Source of the DNA: CAWHOW01 sp963831005
GTDB lineage: Bacteria; Bacteroidota; Bacteroidia; Bacteroidales; CG2-30-32-10
Direction: 5' to 3'
DNA: 64,000 nt
Assembly: GCA_963831005.1 (NCBI GenBank)
Contig: CAWHOW010000016.1
Location: 1 to 64,000, forward strand
Of this stretch, positions 19,523-27,688 are shown piece after piece (position 1 is the stretch's first letter; each line of letters begins with the position of its first letter). The notes below the pieces were generated by a model that ran no database searches, had not been told where the DNA came from, and worked only from the letters and a program-made list of their open reading frames with translations. The position numbers and the translations under genes were made by a program.

Positions 19523-20863
19523 TTAATTGAACCAATGATAATTGTACTTGCAGTCTTTATATTCGTCGGCAATGTGAATATATGTAACTGCTGCCTGTTT
19601 CTTAACCCAATCCTGGGTAGCCTTACTTTGTTTTTGTTTTAAAGCTGCCTGCTGAATAAAATCATAATCGTCCTTCATATTGGCACGGTGCGGATCGGTA
19701 CGCGATTTAAGATACAATATCCTGTATGCCTGTTTTCCATCGTCTGTTTTCATAGGGACAGGTTTTGAGAATTCACCGACTTTAAGCTTGTCAACAACAA
19801 AGAAAACCGATTGGTCTAACTGGTCGGGTTCAAATTTTGATGCTCCCGATTCAGGATTTATCATTAAGCCCCCGTTTGCACGTGAAGGATCATTGGAATA
19901 TTTCAAAGCAGCTTTTTCGAATGTAATAGAATCAGCTTTAATCAGGGAGTAAACGGTATCAAGTTTTAATTTAGCTGCAAGCAAATCTTCAGTTGCCACT
20001 TTAGGCCTGATAAGAATATGCCTTACATTTATTTTTTCGCCTCTTCTTTCAATTAGTTGAATAATATGATATCCAAACTGTGATTGAATAACAGGGGAGA
20101 TTTCATTGGCATTAAGCTTAAATGCAGCAGCAGCAAAAACAGCATCAAGTTCACTTCTTTCAGTAAAACCCAATTCCCCGCCTTTGGAAGCAGTTCCTTC
20201 ATCCTCAGAATAAAGAACGGCAAGAGTAGCAAAATCCTCGCCTTTTATTATCCTGTCGCGAATGGCAGAAAGTTTTTCTTTTGCCTTAGCTTTTTCTTCA
20301 TCATTGATTTTGGGACCTATAACGATTTCCCCGACTTCAACGTGCGAACTAACAGTAGGAACGCTGTCTTTAGGTAAAGTATTAAAAAACCTCTTCACTT
20401 CCGTAGGTGTTACTTTAATTTTCTCAGTGATCTTGGCTTCCATACTCTGCTGAAGCAATTGATTCTTGATAATATCGCGGAAGTCTTCCTTTATTTGCGA
20501 AATGGATTTATTATAATATTTTTCTAGCTGTTCATCGCCGCCCATCTGTTTCGAAAAGTACTTCACCCTGCGCTCAAGATCCGATTCAATCTGGCTCTCG
20601 GTAACTGTTAAACTGTCTATTTCTGCCTGGTTTAAAAGCAATTTCTCATAAAGCGTTTGTTCAAGCAGGTTGCATTTAAAATTACTGTCGGTTTTGTTAT
20701 AACCCTGCATGGTATACTGAAGGTACTGGTTTTCAATATCCGATTGCATTATCATGTGGCTGCCCACAATAGCCACTAACTGATCAATTACTTTGTTCTG
20801 CGCTTGCAAAAGTTTTATTCCTGTAATAAAAATCAATGATAGAATAAGAATTGTTTTTTTCAT
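19523..20863 (-). CDS. Periplasmic chaperone/peptidyl-prolyl isomerase, SurA-type
   Basis: 446 residues. Signal peptide MKKTILILSLIFITGIKLLQA. A SurA_N chaperone domain follows (about 25-170, VDQLVAIVGSHMIMQSDIENQ-like). Then come two parvulin domains: about 175-275 (VEVGEIVIGP ... GGELGFTERSEL ... QFGYHIIQL) and about 280-385 (VRHILIRPK ... GGLM). SurA guides outer-membrane beta-barrels to BAM. The domain plan matches E. coli SurA. It is second from last in the minus-strand run PpiC, lipoprotein PPIase, SurA, MoxR. Confidence 0.88.
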   Translation of the reverse strand: MKKTILILSLIFITGIKLLQAQNKVIDQLVAIVGSHMIMQSDIENQYLQYTMQGYNKTDSNFKCNLLEQTLYEKLLLNQAEIDSLTVTESQIESDLERRVKYFSKQMGGDEQLEKYYNKSISQIKEDFRDIIKNQLLQQSMEAKITEKIKVTPTEVKRFFNTLPKDSVPTVSSHVEVGEIVIGPKINDEEKAKAKEKLSAIRDRIIKGEDFATLAVLYSEDEGTASKGGELGFTERSELDAVFAAAAFKLNANEISPVIQSQFGYHIIQLIERRGEKINVRHILIRPKVATEDLLAAKLKLDTVYSLIKADSITFEKAALKYSNDPSRANGGLMINPESGASKFEPDQLDQSVFFVVDKLKVGEFSKPVPMKTDDGKQAYRILYLKSRTDPHRANMKDDYDFIQQAALKQKQSKATQDWVKKQAAVTYIHIADEYKDCKYNYHWFN

Positions 20864-20905
20864 TTTCCCGGATTAAATAGTGCTATTTCTTTTATTTATT
20901 ATGGT

Positions 20906-21745
20906 TTAATATATGGCAAAATCATTGTTCTTTAAAGCATCTTTAAATATCTCATTCTGCATGTCTTCAATCAACTTTAATTTACGTTTGTTCAGTATGA
21001 TTTGCCGTATATTATCTTTTTCAAAATTTAATGGGGAAACACTTTCCTTCACCTGAAACCCTTTTATATTTACAAAATAGGAATACAGCGAATCATCCAT
21101 TTCAATATACCTGTGGTATTTGAGGTAATCTTCCTGATTATACGTCTTGATTGGAATCTCTTTTAATAAGTCGTTGAAATAAAGCCATGTCGAATCTTCA
21201 AGATAAGAATTCACCGCATATTTCTTACAATATCCCTCAAGTGTTTGCCTTGACTGAGGGCTGTCTGATTTATATAAATTCTGTATAGCAGCAGAATAAG
21301 GTGATTTAACAGGCATCTTGACATACCACACTTTAACGATATTGTCTTTCAGTAAAAAGTTATTCTTATTTTTTTCGTAATAGGTTTTAACATCCTCTTC
21401 AGTAACTGTCGTGTCCAGCTTTTGTCTTACCAGTTCTTTTTCATAAGCGAAAACAATAAGGGAATTTCTGTAATCATCCAACTGTTTCTCAAAATCTTTC
21501 TGTTTGGAAGTCAGGTTACTTTCAGCATTGTGTATCACAAGCTTTTGTTTGATCCAATTATTAATATATTTCTTTACGATAGAAATACTGTCTTTTGAAG
21601 ATGTTCTTGAAGGAACAAGGCCAATAAGGTCGGTTTTATAGAGATATTCATCATATACTTTTGCTACTATGCCTTTATCCTTTTTACCTGAAATGCCACA
21701 GGAAATAAAATAAACAGAGAGTAATATGAGTAATAAATATTTCAC
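20906..21745 (-). CDS. Lipoprotein related to SurA/PpiC foldases, without a recognisable rotamase domain
   Basis: 279 residues. A lipobox ends at Cys16 (LSVYFISC), so the protein is lipid-anchored. The rest matches the helical SurA-N type (KKYINNWIKQKLVIHNAESNL, EEDVKTYYEKNKNNFLL) and lacks the HILV/GGxLG signatures of an active parvulin domain. It is probably a chaperone-only paralogue. It sits 42 bp upstream of the SurA gene in the same direction and downstream of a strong terminator that separates it from the 673-residue PPIase gene, so it may have its own promoter in the 96-bp gap. Confidence 0.75.
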   Translation of the reverse strand: MKYLLLILLSVYFISCGISGKKDKGIVAKVYDEYLYKTDLIGLVPSRTSSKDSISIVKKYINNWIKQKLVIHNAESNLTSKQKDFEKQLDDYRNSLIVFAYEKELVRQKLDTTVTEEDVKTYYEKNKNNFLLKDNIVKVWYVKMPVKSPYSAAIQNLYKSDSPQSRQTLEGYCKKYAVNSYLEDSTWLYFNDLLKEIPIKTYNQEDYLKYHRYIEMDDSLYSYFVNIKGFQVKESVSPLNFEKDNIRQIILNKRKLKLIEDMQNEIFKDALKNNDFAIY

Positions 21746-21778
21746 TTGTACAGCAACATTAGGTATGTGATGAAAAAT

Positions 21779-21820
21779 AAAAAGTTAAATCGCTTTTTTA
21801 ATAAAGCGATTTAACTTTTT
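21779..21820 (-). terminator. Terminator after the large PpiC gene
   Basis: Perfect 18-bp inverted repeat (AAAAAGTTAAATCGCTTT and its complement) with short loop; A-rich on the left and T-rich on the right, so it works in either direction. It lies 22 bp after the stop of the 673-residue PPIase. Confidence 0.8.
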
Positions 21821-21841
21821 ACCATGATAACTAAAGAAAAT

Positions 21842-23863
21842 CTACTTTATTGTAGAGAATACCTCTTTATTTACATCAACAGTATATTTTTTCTTTAGGG
21901 AATCTATCCATTCTTTTTCAAGGTAAGTCTGATAATCGGCAGTAACCATACCTTTTGCTTCAGCTAAAGATTTCGGTTCTTTGGGAATTACCTGATTCAC
22001 TTTTACGAAAACCACAGCATTATTCTTTGGCATATCCTTTGTAAATCCTGTCACCCAGGGAATAGAATCAATCAAAGAATTATCTTTCTTTAAGAATTTA
22101 GATGATTCAATTTTAAGATCCAGCTGTGATGTTTTATTTATTTCTTTTAATATCTCATCATTAGTAAGATTTCCTTTCTTCAACAGTTTGTGAGTTTCCT
22201 TGGCTACCTTGTCATTAGCACATGTATAAATGTTCGCATCCAGTCTGGTATCCCACATATAATTCTGCTTGTTTTTATCATAATACTCTTTTAATCCAAC
22301 AGAATCTTTAACAGCTTTTGACCATACCTTTTCATCTGTTAATTCAAATAACAATATACCGTCCCTGTATTCTTTCATCAGCGATTTGAATTCGGGATAT
22401 TTTGTTTCCAGCATGCCATCTTCATAATTGATAGCCGACTCGTCAATAAATTGCTTATACATTCCATTGAGATAAACAGAAATGTCCATTTTATTGGTTT
22501 TTGAAGATTGGTGAGCAGCTAAATATTTAGCGAAATCCTGCTGGGTATATTTCTTGTCTCCTATAGAACACAAATTCTTAGTAAGGTCTTTTGCTCTAAT
22601 GGCTTTCCATTTGCCCATAAAAATGCTGTCGTCAACAACTTTATTAAAATCAGCAAGAGCGGCAGGGTCATCTTTAAAACCATATTCTTTCTTCAACTTG
22701 TCAACCATTACTTCTTTTGATTTATTTGCACGAGAATCTTTTGAAATTTTGGTCTTTAATTCTGACTTAATGGAATCAAATGGAGCAATTTCTTTTCTGT
22801 CTAACATTTTAATGATATGCCATCCATACATTGTTTGTGTTGGTTCAGAATATTCTCCTTTTTTCAATTTGCTCACTGTAGCAATAAATTCAGGCACCAT
22901 CCTGTTTACACCAAACCAGGCCATAACACCACCTTTTGCAGCTGATGCTTTGTCATCGGAAAATTGTTTAGCCATATCTTCAAATGCAGCTCCACCTTTT
23001 ATTTTTTGATAGATTTCAAATATCTTAGCTTTGTACTTTGCCGAATCTGCTGCTGTAGAGTTTGCAGGGATAGTAATTAAAATATGTGCTGCCTGAACTT
23101 TTCCCATTGCAGGTTTTCTATCGGTAACCTTAACCAAATGATAACCATAATCTGTCCTTACCGGCATTGAAACTTCGCCTACTTTTGTATTGTATGCAGC
23201 TGTTTCAAATGAATATATCAAATCAAGAGCTGTAAAATATCCAAGATCGCCGGCATTGCCTTTAGTAGCCGGACGGTTTCCATTCTGAGACTGGTCGCGG
23301 GCAGAAAGATCATCTGAATAAGCAATTGCCATTTTTCCGAAGTTCTTTCCTTTCTTAACTATGCTGTCGCGTATATCCATGATTTTTTTATACGCTTTTA
23401 AAGTATCAGCAGGAGAAGCATTTGGCCCGACTTTAACAAGTATATGGCTTGCCCGGATATCCCACTGCATTCTGCTATATGCTTCCTGCAATAACTTGTC
23501 GTTTACTTCTTTATCCATTAAATAGGGTTGAGCAAGTTGTTTCCTGTAACCGGCAAGTTCTGTTTTGAATGAGGAAACAGTATCCATGCCAAGTGACTCA
23601 GCTTCTTTTACTTTTAATTTAAAATTAATGTAAAGGTCAAGATATTCTTCAAGTGATTTTTTATCAATCACATCCTTTTTCATATTGTTCTTGTTGTAAA
23701 CATTAAGGAATTCAGACCTTGTGATCTTTTCTCCGGCAACTGTAAGTAATACCGGGTCATCATTACCTTTTGGTATTGCTCCTGCAATTACCTGTGCAAA
23801 AGTGCCTGAAACACATGCAGTAAAGACTAACGTAAAAAATAATTTAATCAGATTTGTTTTCAT
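21842..23863 (-). CDS. Large periplasmic peptidyl-prolyl isomerase with two parvulin domains
   Basis: 673 residues. Signal peptide to about 24 (VSGTFAQ). SurA-N-like region to about 120. Parvulin 1 runs about 125-225 (ASHILVKVGPNASP ... GDLGYFTALDLI ... DYGYHLVKVTDR) and parvulin 2 about 230-345 (AAHILITIPANST ... GGVMAWFGVNRM ... MYGWHIIKMLDR). A long helical C-terminal half (about 350-673, EYYDKNKQNYMWDTR) resembles the PpiD/PrsA-like extension seen in Bacteroidota foldases. Function: folding of exported and outer-membrane proteins. It has its own promoter (23890-23920) and terminator. Confidence 0.88.
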   Translation of the reverse strand: MKTNLIKLFFTLVFTACVSGTFAQVIAGAIPKGNDDPVLLTVAGEKITRSEFLNVYNKNNMKKDVIDKKSLEEYLDLYINFKLKVKEAESLGMDTVSSFKTELAGYRKQLAQPYLMDKEVNDKLLQEAYSRMQWDIRASHILVKVGPNASPADTLKAYKKIMDIRDSIVKKGKNFGKMAIAYSDDLSARDQSQNGNRPATKGNAGDLGYFTALDLIYSFETAAYNTKVGEVSMPVRTDYGYHLVKVTDRKPAMGKVQAAHILITIPANSTAADSAKYKAKIFEIYQKIKGGAAFEDMAKQFSDDKASAAKGGVMAWFGVNRMVPEFIATVSKLKKGEYSEPTQTMYGWHIIKMLDRKEIAPFDSIKSELKTKISKDSRANKSKEVMVDKLKKEYGFKDDPAALADFNKVVDDSIFMGKWKAIRAKDLTKNLCSIGDKKYTQQDFAKYLAAHQSSKTNKMDISVYLNGMYKQFIDESAINYEDGMLETKYPEFKSLMKEYRDGILLFELTDEKVWSKAVKDSVGLKEYYDKNKQNYMWDTRLDANIYTCANDKVAKETHKLLKKGNLTNDEILKEINKTSQLDLKIESSKFLKKDNSLIDSIPWVTGFTKDMPKNNAVVFVKVNQVIPKEPKSLAEAKGMVTADYQTYLEKEWIDSLKKKYTVDVNKEVFSTIK

Positions 23864-23889
23864 GTTTTTAAAATTTTTTAATCAGTTGG

Positions 23890-23920
23890 CAAATATAATT
23901 TATTTGAAATAAATACTCAA
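23890..23920 (-). promoter_or_regulatory. Promoter of the large PpiC gene (TTG-N20-TATATTTG)
   Basis: Minus strand: TTG (23918-23920), 20 bp, TATATTTG (23890-23897), 27 bp upstream of the ATG. Housekeeping Bacteroidota type. Confidence 0.65.
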
Positions 23921-23977
23921 TTAGGTTTAACAAATTTTAAGAGCGGAATAATTTAAAAAATAGCACGTTCATTCTCA

Positions 23978-25453
23978 TCAGTTTTTACTGGAATAGTTAG
24001 GTGCTTCTCTTGTAATAATGACATCATGCGGATGACTTTCTTTTATGCCAGCAGCTGTAATCCTAATGAATTTGGCTTTTTGCAGCATTTCCATATTAGC
24101 AGCTCCGCAATAGCCCATTCCAGCCCTGAGACCGCCAACCATCTGGTGAATTACTTCTGACAGGGAACCTTTATATGCTACCCTTCCCACAATTCCTTCA
24201 GGTACCAATTTTTTTATATCGTCTTCAGCATCCTGAAAATACCTGTCTTTTGAACCTTTCTGCATGGCTTCAATAGAACCCATCCCCTGATAAGTTTTAA
24301 ATTTCCTTCCTTCGAAAATAATGGTTTCACCCGGCGATTCATCTACTCCTGCAAACAAGCTTCCCATCATTACCGAATGCGCTCCTGCAGCAAGAGCTTT
24401 TACTATATCTCCGGTAAAACGGATACCTCCGTCAGCAATAACAGGAATACCGGTACCTTTCAATGCGTTTGCCACTTCATAAATGGCATGCAGTTGAGGA
24501 ACTCCAACACCGGCAATGATTCTCGTAGTACAAATAGAACCGGGGCCAATTCCAACTTTTATAGCATCAGCGCCAACTTTCAATAAGTCTTTGGCTGCTT
24601 CGGCGGTGGCAATATTTCCTATAATGAGATTAATTTCTGGCCAGCGTTTCTTTATTAGTTTGGCTATTTCAAAAACCCCCTTAGAATGACCGTGTGCGGT
24701 ATCAACCACTATTGCATCAACATCATATTTAACAAGTGCCTCAACTCTTTCTAATGTGTCGTTCGTAACGCCAACTGCTGCAGCAACCCTTAGCCTTCCG
24801 CGACTGTCCTTGCATGCATGTGGACGAGCTTTTATCTTGATGATATCTTTATATGTGATAAGTCCTATGAGCTTGTATTTGCTGTCAACAACGGGAAGTT
24901 TCTCTATTTTAAATTCCTGGAGTAATTCGGCAGCTTTTTCAAAATCGGTGAATTCGGTGGTGGTAATAAGGTTTTCTTTGGTCATAATTTCGGCAACAGG
25001 ACGTTCCATATTTTTTTCGAAACGCAAATCCCTGTTTGTAACTATGCCTACAAGAACCTTATGATTGTCAACGACCGGAATGCCGCCAATTTTATTTTCA
25101 GCCATCATGTTAAGGGCATCGAGCACCTTGGCATCTTTATGAAGCGTAACCGGATCCAGTATCATGCCGTTTTCGGCTCTTTTAACTTTCCTCACTTCGT
25201 TTGCCTGGTCGGCTATGCTCATATTCTTATGCAATACGCCTATGCCGCCTTCCTGTGCAATTGCAATAGCCATGACCGATTCGGTAACGGTGTCCATTGC
25301 TGCTGAAACTATAGGTATGTTAAGCTTGATATTTTTAGTCAGAAAAGATGAGATGTCCACTTCTCGCGGCATCACTTCTGAGAATGCAGGTATAAGCAGA
25401 ACATCATCATAAGTTAGCCCTTCGCCGGTGAATTTATCGTTGAGGGTTGACAT
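23978..25453 (-). CDS. guaB: Inosine-5'-monophosphate dehydrogenase
   Basis: 491 residues from ATG at 25453 (MSTLNDKF). The frame is open 19 codons further, but that extension would start inside the promoter. TIM-barrel with inserted tandem CBS domains (about 97-210). The catalytic loop GIGPGSICTTR places the nucleophile at Cys308; the flap region with KGSKDRYF and the GYCGA..M C-terminal segment are present. It converts IMP to XMP with NAD, the first step of GMP synthesis. Full length, no defects. It is monocistronic or leads the foldase block. Confidence 0.96.
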   Translation of the reverse strand: MSTLNDKFTGEGLTYDDVLLIPAFSEVMPREVDISSFLTKNIKLNIPIVSAAMDTVTESVMAIAIAQEGGIGVLHKNMSIADQANEVRKVKRAENGMILDPVTLHKDAKVLDALNMMAENKIGGIPVVDNHKVLVGIVTNRDLRFEKNMERPVAEIMTKENLITTTEFTDFEKAAELLQEFKIEKLPVVDSKYKLIGLITYKDIIKIKARPHACKDSRGRLRVAAAVGVTNDTLERVEALVKYDVDAIVVDTAHGHSKGVFEIAKLIKKRWPEINLIIGNIATAEAAKDLLKVGADAIKVGIGPGSICTTRIIAGVGVPQLHAIYEVANALKGTGIPVIADGGIRFTGDIVKALAAGAHSVMMGSLFAGVDESPGETIIFEGRKFKTYQGMGSIEAMQKGSKDRYFQDAEDDIKKLVPEGIVGRVAYKGSLSEVIHQMVGGLRAGMGYCGAANMEMLQKAKFIRITAAGIKESHPHDVIITREAPNYSSKN

Positions 25454-25478
25454 GGGGATGAAATTTTTTAATTTCCGG

Positions 25479-25511
25479 CAAATGTAGAAATAATAACCGG
25501 AAGTTTGCAAA
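25479..25511 (-). promoter_or_regulatory. guaB: Promoter of guaB (TTTG-N21-TACATTTG), -33 inside a palindrome
   Basis: Minus strand: TTTG (25508-25511), 21 bp, TACATTTG (25479-25486). The -33 element sits inside the 44-bp palindrome 25493-25536, so the hairpin of the upstream gene and the guaB promoter share DNA. Confidence 0.6.
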
Positions 25512-25536
25512 TAGTTATTTGCAAACTTCCGGTTAT
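25493..25536 (-). terminator. 44-bp near-perfect palindrome, terminator of the upstream T9SS gene
   Basis: ATAACCGGAAGTTTGCAAAT pairs with its complement over 21 bp with almost no loop. It lies 32 bp after the stop of the T9SS gene at 25568. It may also act as a protein-binding site because it overlaps the guaB -33 region. Confidence 0.7.
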
Positions 25537-25567
25537 CGGTAAATTGTATTATTAGCTTAAGCTGTAA

Positions 25568-27490
25568 TTATTCTTTGATAAACTTCTTCACTGCCAATCC
25601 TCTGTCTGTTTTCATTTCCATAACATATACTCCGTTCGGAACATCTGAAACATCAATAATGGTCTTACGGCCGTTGACTGCAATATTTTCAATCAATTGA
25701 CCCTGAATGTTTAATATTTCAATTGATGCTGGTTGTGAACTTTCTATGGTCAGGTTATTTGTTACCGGATTAGGATAAATAGAAAAGTTGACATTATTGA
25801 GGTCTTTGATCGATGTAATTAAAAATACTGTTACACTATCAACCACTGTGTCAACGCAACTGGTATTATTAGTAACTACGAGCGTTACCGGGAATGTTCC
25901 TCCAGTATTATATACATGGGATGGAGTAGAACCGGTGCCATAGGATCCGTCACCGAAATTCCATTGCCAGTTAACAATGTTACCACCAGTTGAGGAAGAA
26001 GTGTCAGTGAAATTCACAGTAACCGGAGCAAAAGCAGAATCAGGGCTGAAAATATAACCGGCAACCGGATTGGCATTTACTGTAACAAATGTAGAAGCAG
26101 AACCCGTACAACCTGATGCGCTCGAAACTGTGACAGTATAAGCACCTGATGTAGTAACTGAAATTGTTTGAGTTGTTTCAGTAGTCGACCATAAATAGGA
26201 TGAATAACCTGAGCCCGCATCAAGTACTGCAGGGTTTCCTGAGCAGATTGATGAAATTCCTGCTATGGTTGGGGTAAGGTTCGCACCAGTGTTTAATTTT
26301 ACAACAATAGAATAAGCAACGGGTGCTGTAAGACAGCCTATTATCGGAGTACCTGTAGCTGTATATGTTGTTTCAACGGATGGGTTTGCTATTACACTTG
26401 CTCCAGTCGTTGAAGATAACCCTGCAGCCGGACTCCAAGCCCATATGTAATCATTAACCGAAGGGCCGGCCATAGATATCTGAACCTGTCCGCAAGTATT
26501 AATTGTGTCAAGATAATTGGCACAGGCAGTGAGAGGAACATTTGAAGAACCGGGGTAACTAAAATATATTACATCGTTTGTAGCCTCGTATGCTGAAGAA
26601 TCAGAAAGGATTGTAACATATTTAAATGTTTTAGTAGCTCCCGGGAGTAAGTTTTGAATACGGTAAGCCATTGAAATAGCTATATCATCGCTATCTGAAC
26701 CAAGTGCCTGTGTAAAACCGATAGAATCATTCCAAATGTTGTTACCATTCCTGTTTGAAAACCCGCCATAAGTAACCCTCCAGTCAGCGCCGGTAGCAGC
26801 AAAGCCAACATAAGATGTCCAGGGAGTACTTTGGGTTGCACTTACCTGGGCAATATCGCACCCGCCAGTGCCTGGTTGGGAAACAATTGTATTATTTGTT
26901 GCATAATTAGTTCCATTAATCATAACATTATTATCGGGATCCATATTCCTATAATAATATAATTCTGGCACTGGTAGAGAATCATTGTTTGTGATAGATA
27001 TAGTGGTAGTATAAAAAAGTGCAGTATCTTGCAATAAATATTCAATTTTAACATCAAGATTGGTACCGCCTACTGTATCGGTTCCTTCCCAGTCAACCGT
27101 AATGCAATCAAGATTATTTGAATAATTGGTTATGCTTCCGGGTATGTCATATACTTGGGTACAATTGTCACTGGCAGAAGATAAATTCGCACCTATAGTG
27201 ATTCCCCATCCGTTTTCAGGAGATCCAGGTGTGAAAAAGTCGCCATCAAATGTTGCCCAGTTATTATTCTGTGGGTTGGCAACGAAACCAAAATATTGCG
27301 AATTGGAACGAAAATGCATACCCGGCAAAAGTGGAGATACAGTAGTATCAACTCCTTCAAAACCTCCTTCGCCGTTAATTCCAATCTGAATGTTTCTGCC
27401 AAGAATATAGGCATCTGCGCCTACCATTTGTGCTTGTAATATCCCGGCTTGAATTACGAGCAAAGTTAAAATTGTAATAATTTTTTTCAT
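25568..27490 (-). CDS. Secreted PKD-domain protein, type A T9SS cargo (paralogue 1)
   Basis: 640 residues. Signal peptide MKKIITILTLLVIQAGILQA. A 300-residue N-domain is shared with the neighbour at 27689-30188 (GADAYILGRNIQIGINGEGG ... DIPGSITNYS ... YYYRNMDPDNNVMINGTNYA). Two Ig-like repeats follow, then one PKD domain (about 475-560, VNWQWNFGDGSYGTGSTPSH), then a type A sorting domain (FSIYPNPVTNNLTI ... NGVYVMEM ... KKFIKE). Likely a surface or extracellular protein; substrate unknown. It has its own housekeeping promoter and a palindromic terminator. It arose with its neighbour by tandem duplication. Confidence 0.82.
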   Translation of the reverse strand: MKKIITILTLLVIQAGILQAQMVGADAYILGRNIQIGINGEGGFEGVDTTVSPLLPGMHFRSNSQYFGFVANPQNNNWATFDGDFFTPGSPENGWGITIGANLSSASDNCTQVYDIPGSITNYSNNLDCITVDWEGTDTVGGTNLDVKIEYLLQDTALFYTTTISITNNDSLPVPELYYYRNMDPDNNVMINGTNYATNNTIVSQPGTGGCDIAQVSATQSTPWTSYVGFAATGADWRVTYGGFSNRNGNNIWNDSIGFTQALGSDSDDIAISMAYRIQNLLPGATKTFKYVTILSDSSAYEATNDVIYFSYPGSSNVPLTACANYLDTINTCGQVQISMAGPSVNDYIWAWSPAAGLSSTTGASVIANPSVETTYTATGTPIIGCLTAPVAYSIVVKLNTGANLTPTIAGISSICSGNPAVLDAGSGYSSYLWSTTETTQTISVTTSGAYTVTVSSASGCTGSASTFVTVNANPVAGYIFSPDSAFAPVTVNFTDTSSSTGGNIVNWQWNFGDGSYGTGSTPSHVYNTGGTFPVTLVVTNNTSCVDTVVDSVTVFLITSIKDLNNVNFSIYPNPVTNNLTIESSQPASIEILNIQGQLIENIAVNGRKTIIDVSDVPNGVYVMEMKTDRGLAVKKFIKE

Positions 27491-27537
27491 GTTTTAAGTT
27501 TTAGTGGTTGTTGTTTTATATGTAATGAATTCTGTGG

Positions 27538-27568
27538 CAAAAGTACATTAATTTTCGACACATGCAAA
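27538..27568 (-). promoter_or_regulatory. Promoter of paralogue 1 (TTTG-N19-TACTTTTG)
   Basis: Minus strand TTTG (27565-27568), 19 bp, TACTTTTG (27538-27545). The spacer holds TGTGTCGAAA, which is also in the paralogue promoter at 30239-30270. Confidence 0.65.
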
Positions 27569-27635
27569 TTTAACATTAACTTTTATAACCTATACAAATA
27601 CCTTATTTGGTGGGAAAGTGCGCACTTATTTTAAA

Positions 27636-27669
27636 AACAAAAGGCTTCGATATTTCGAAGCCTTTTGTT
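27636..27669 (-). terminator. Terminator of paralogue 2
   Basis: Perfect 15-bp stem AACAAAAGGCTTCGA / TCGAAGCCTTTTGTT with a 4-nt loop, A-rich and T-rich on either side, 20 bp after the stop codon. Confidence 0.85.
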
Positions 27670-27688
27670 CATTTCTTTATTTGCTGAT

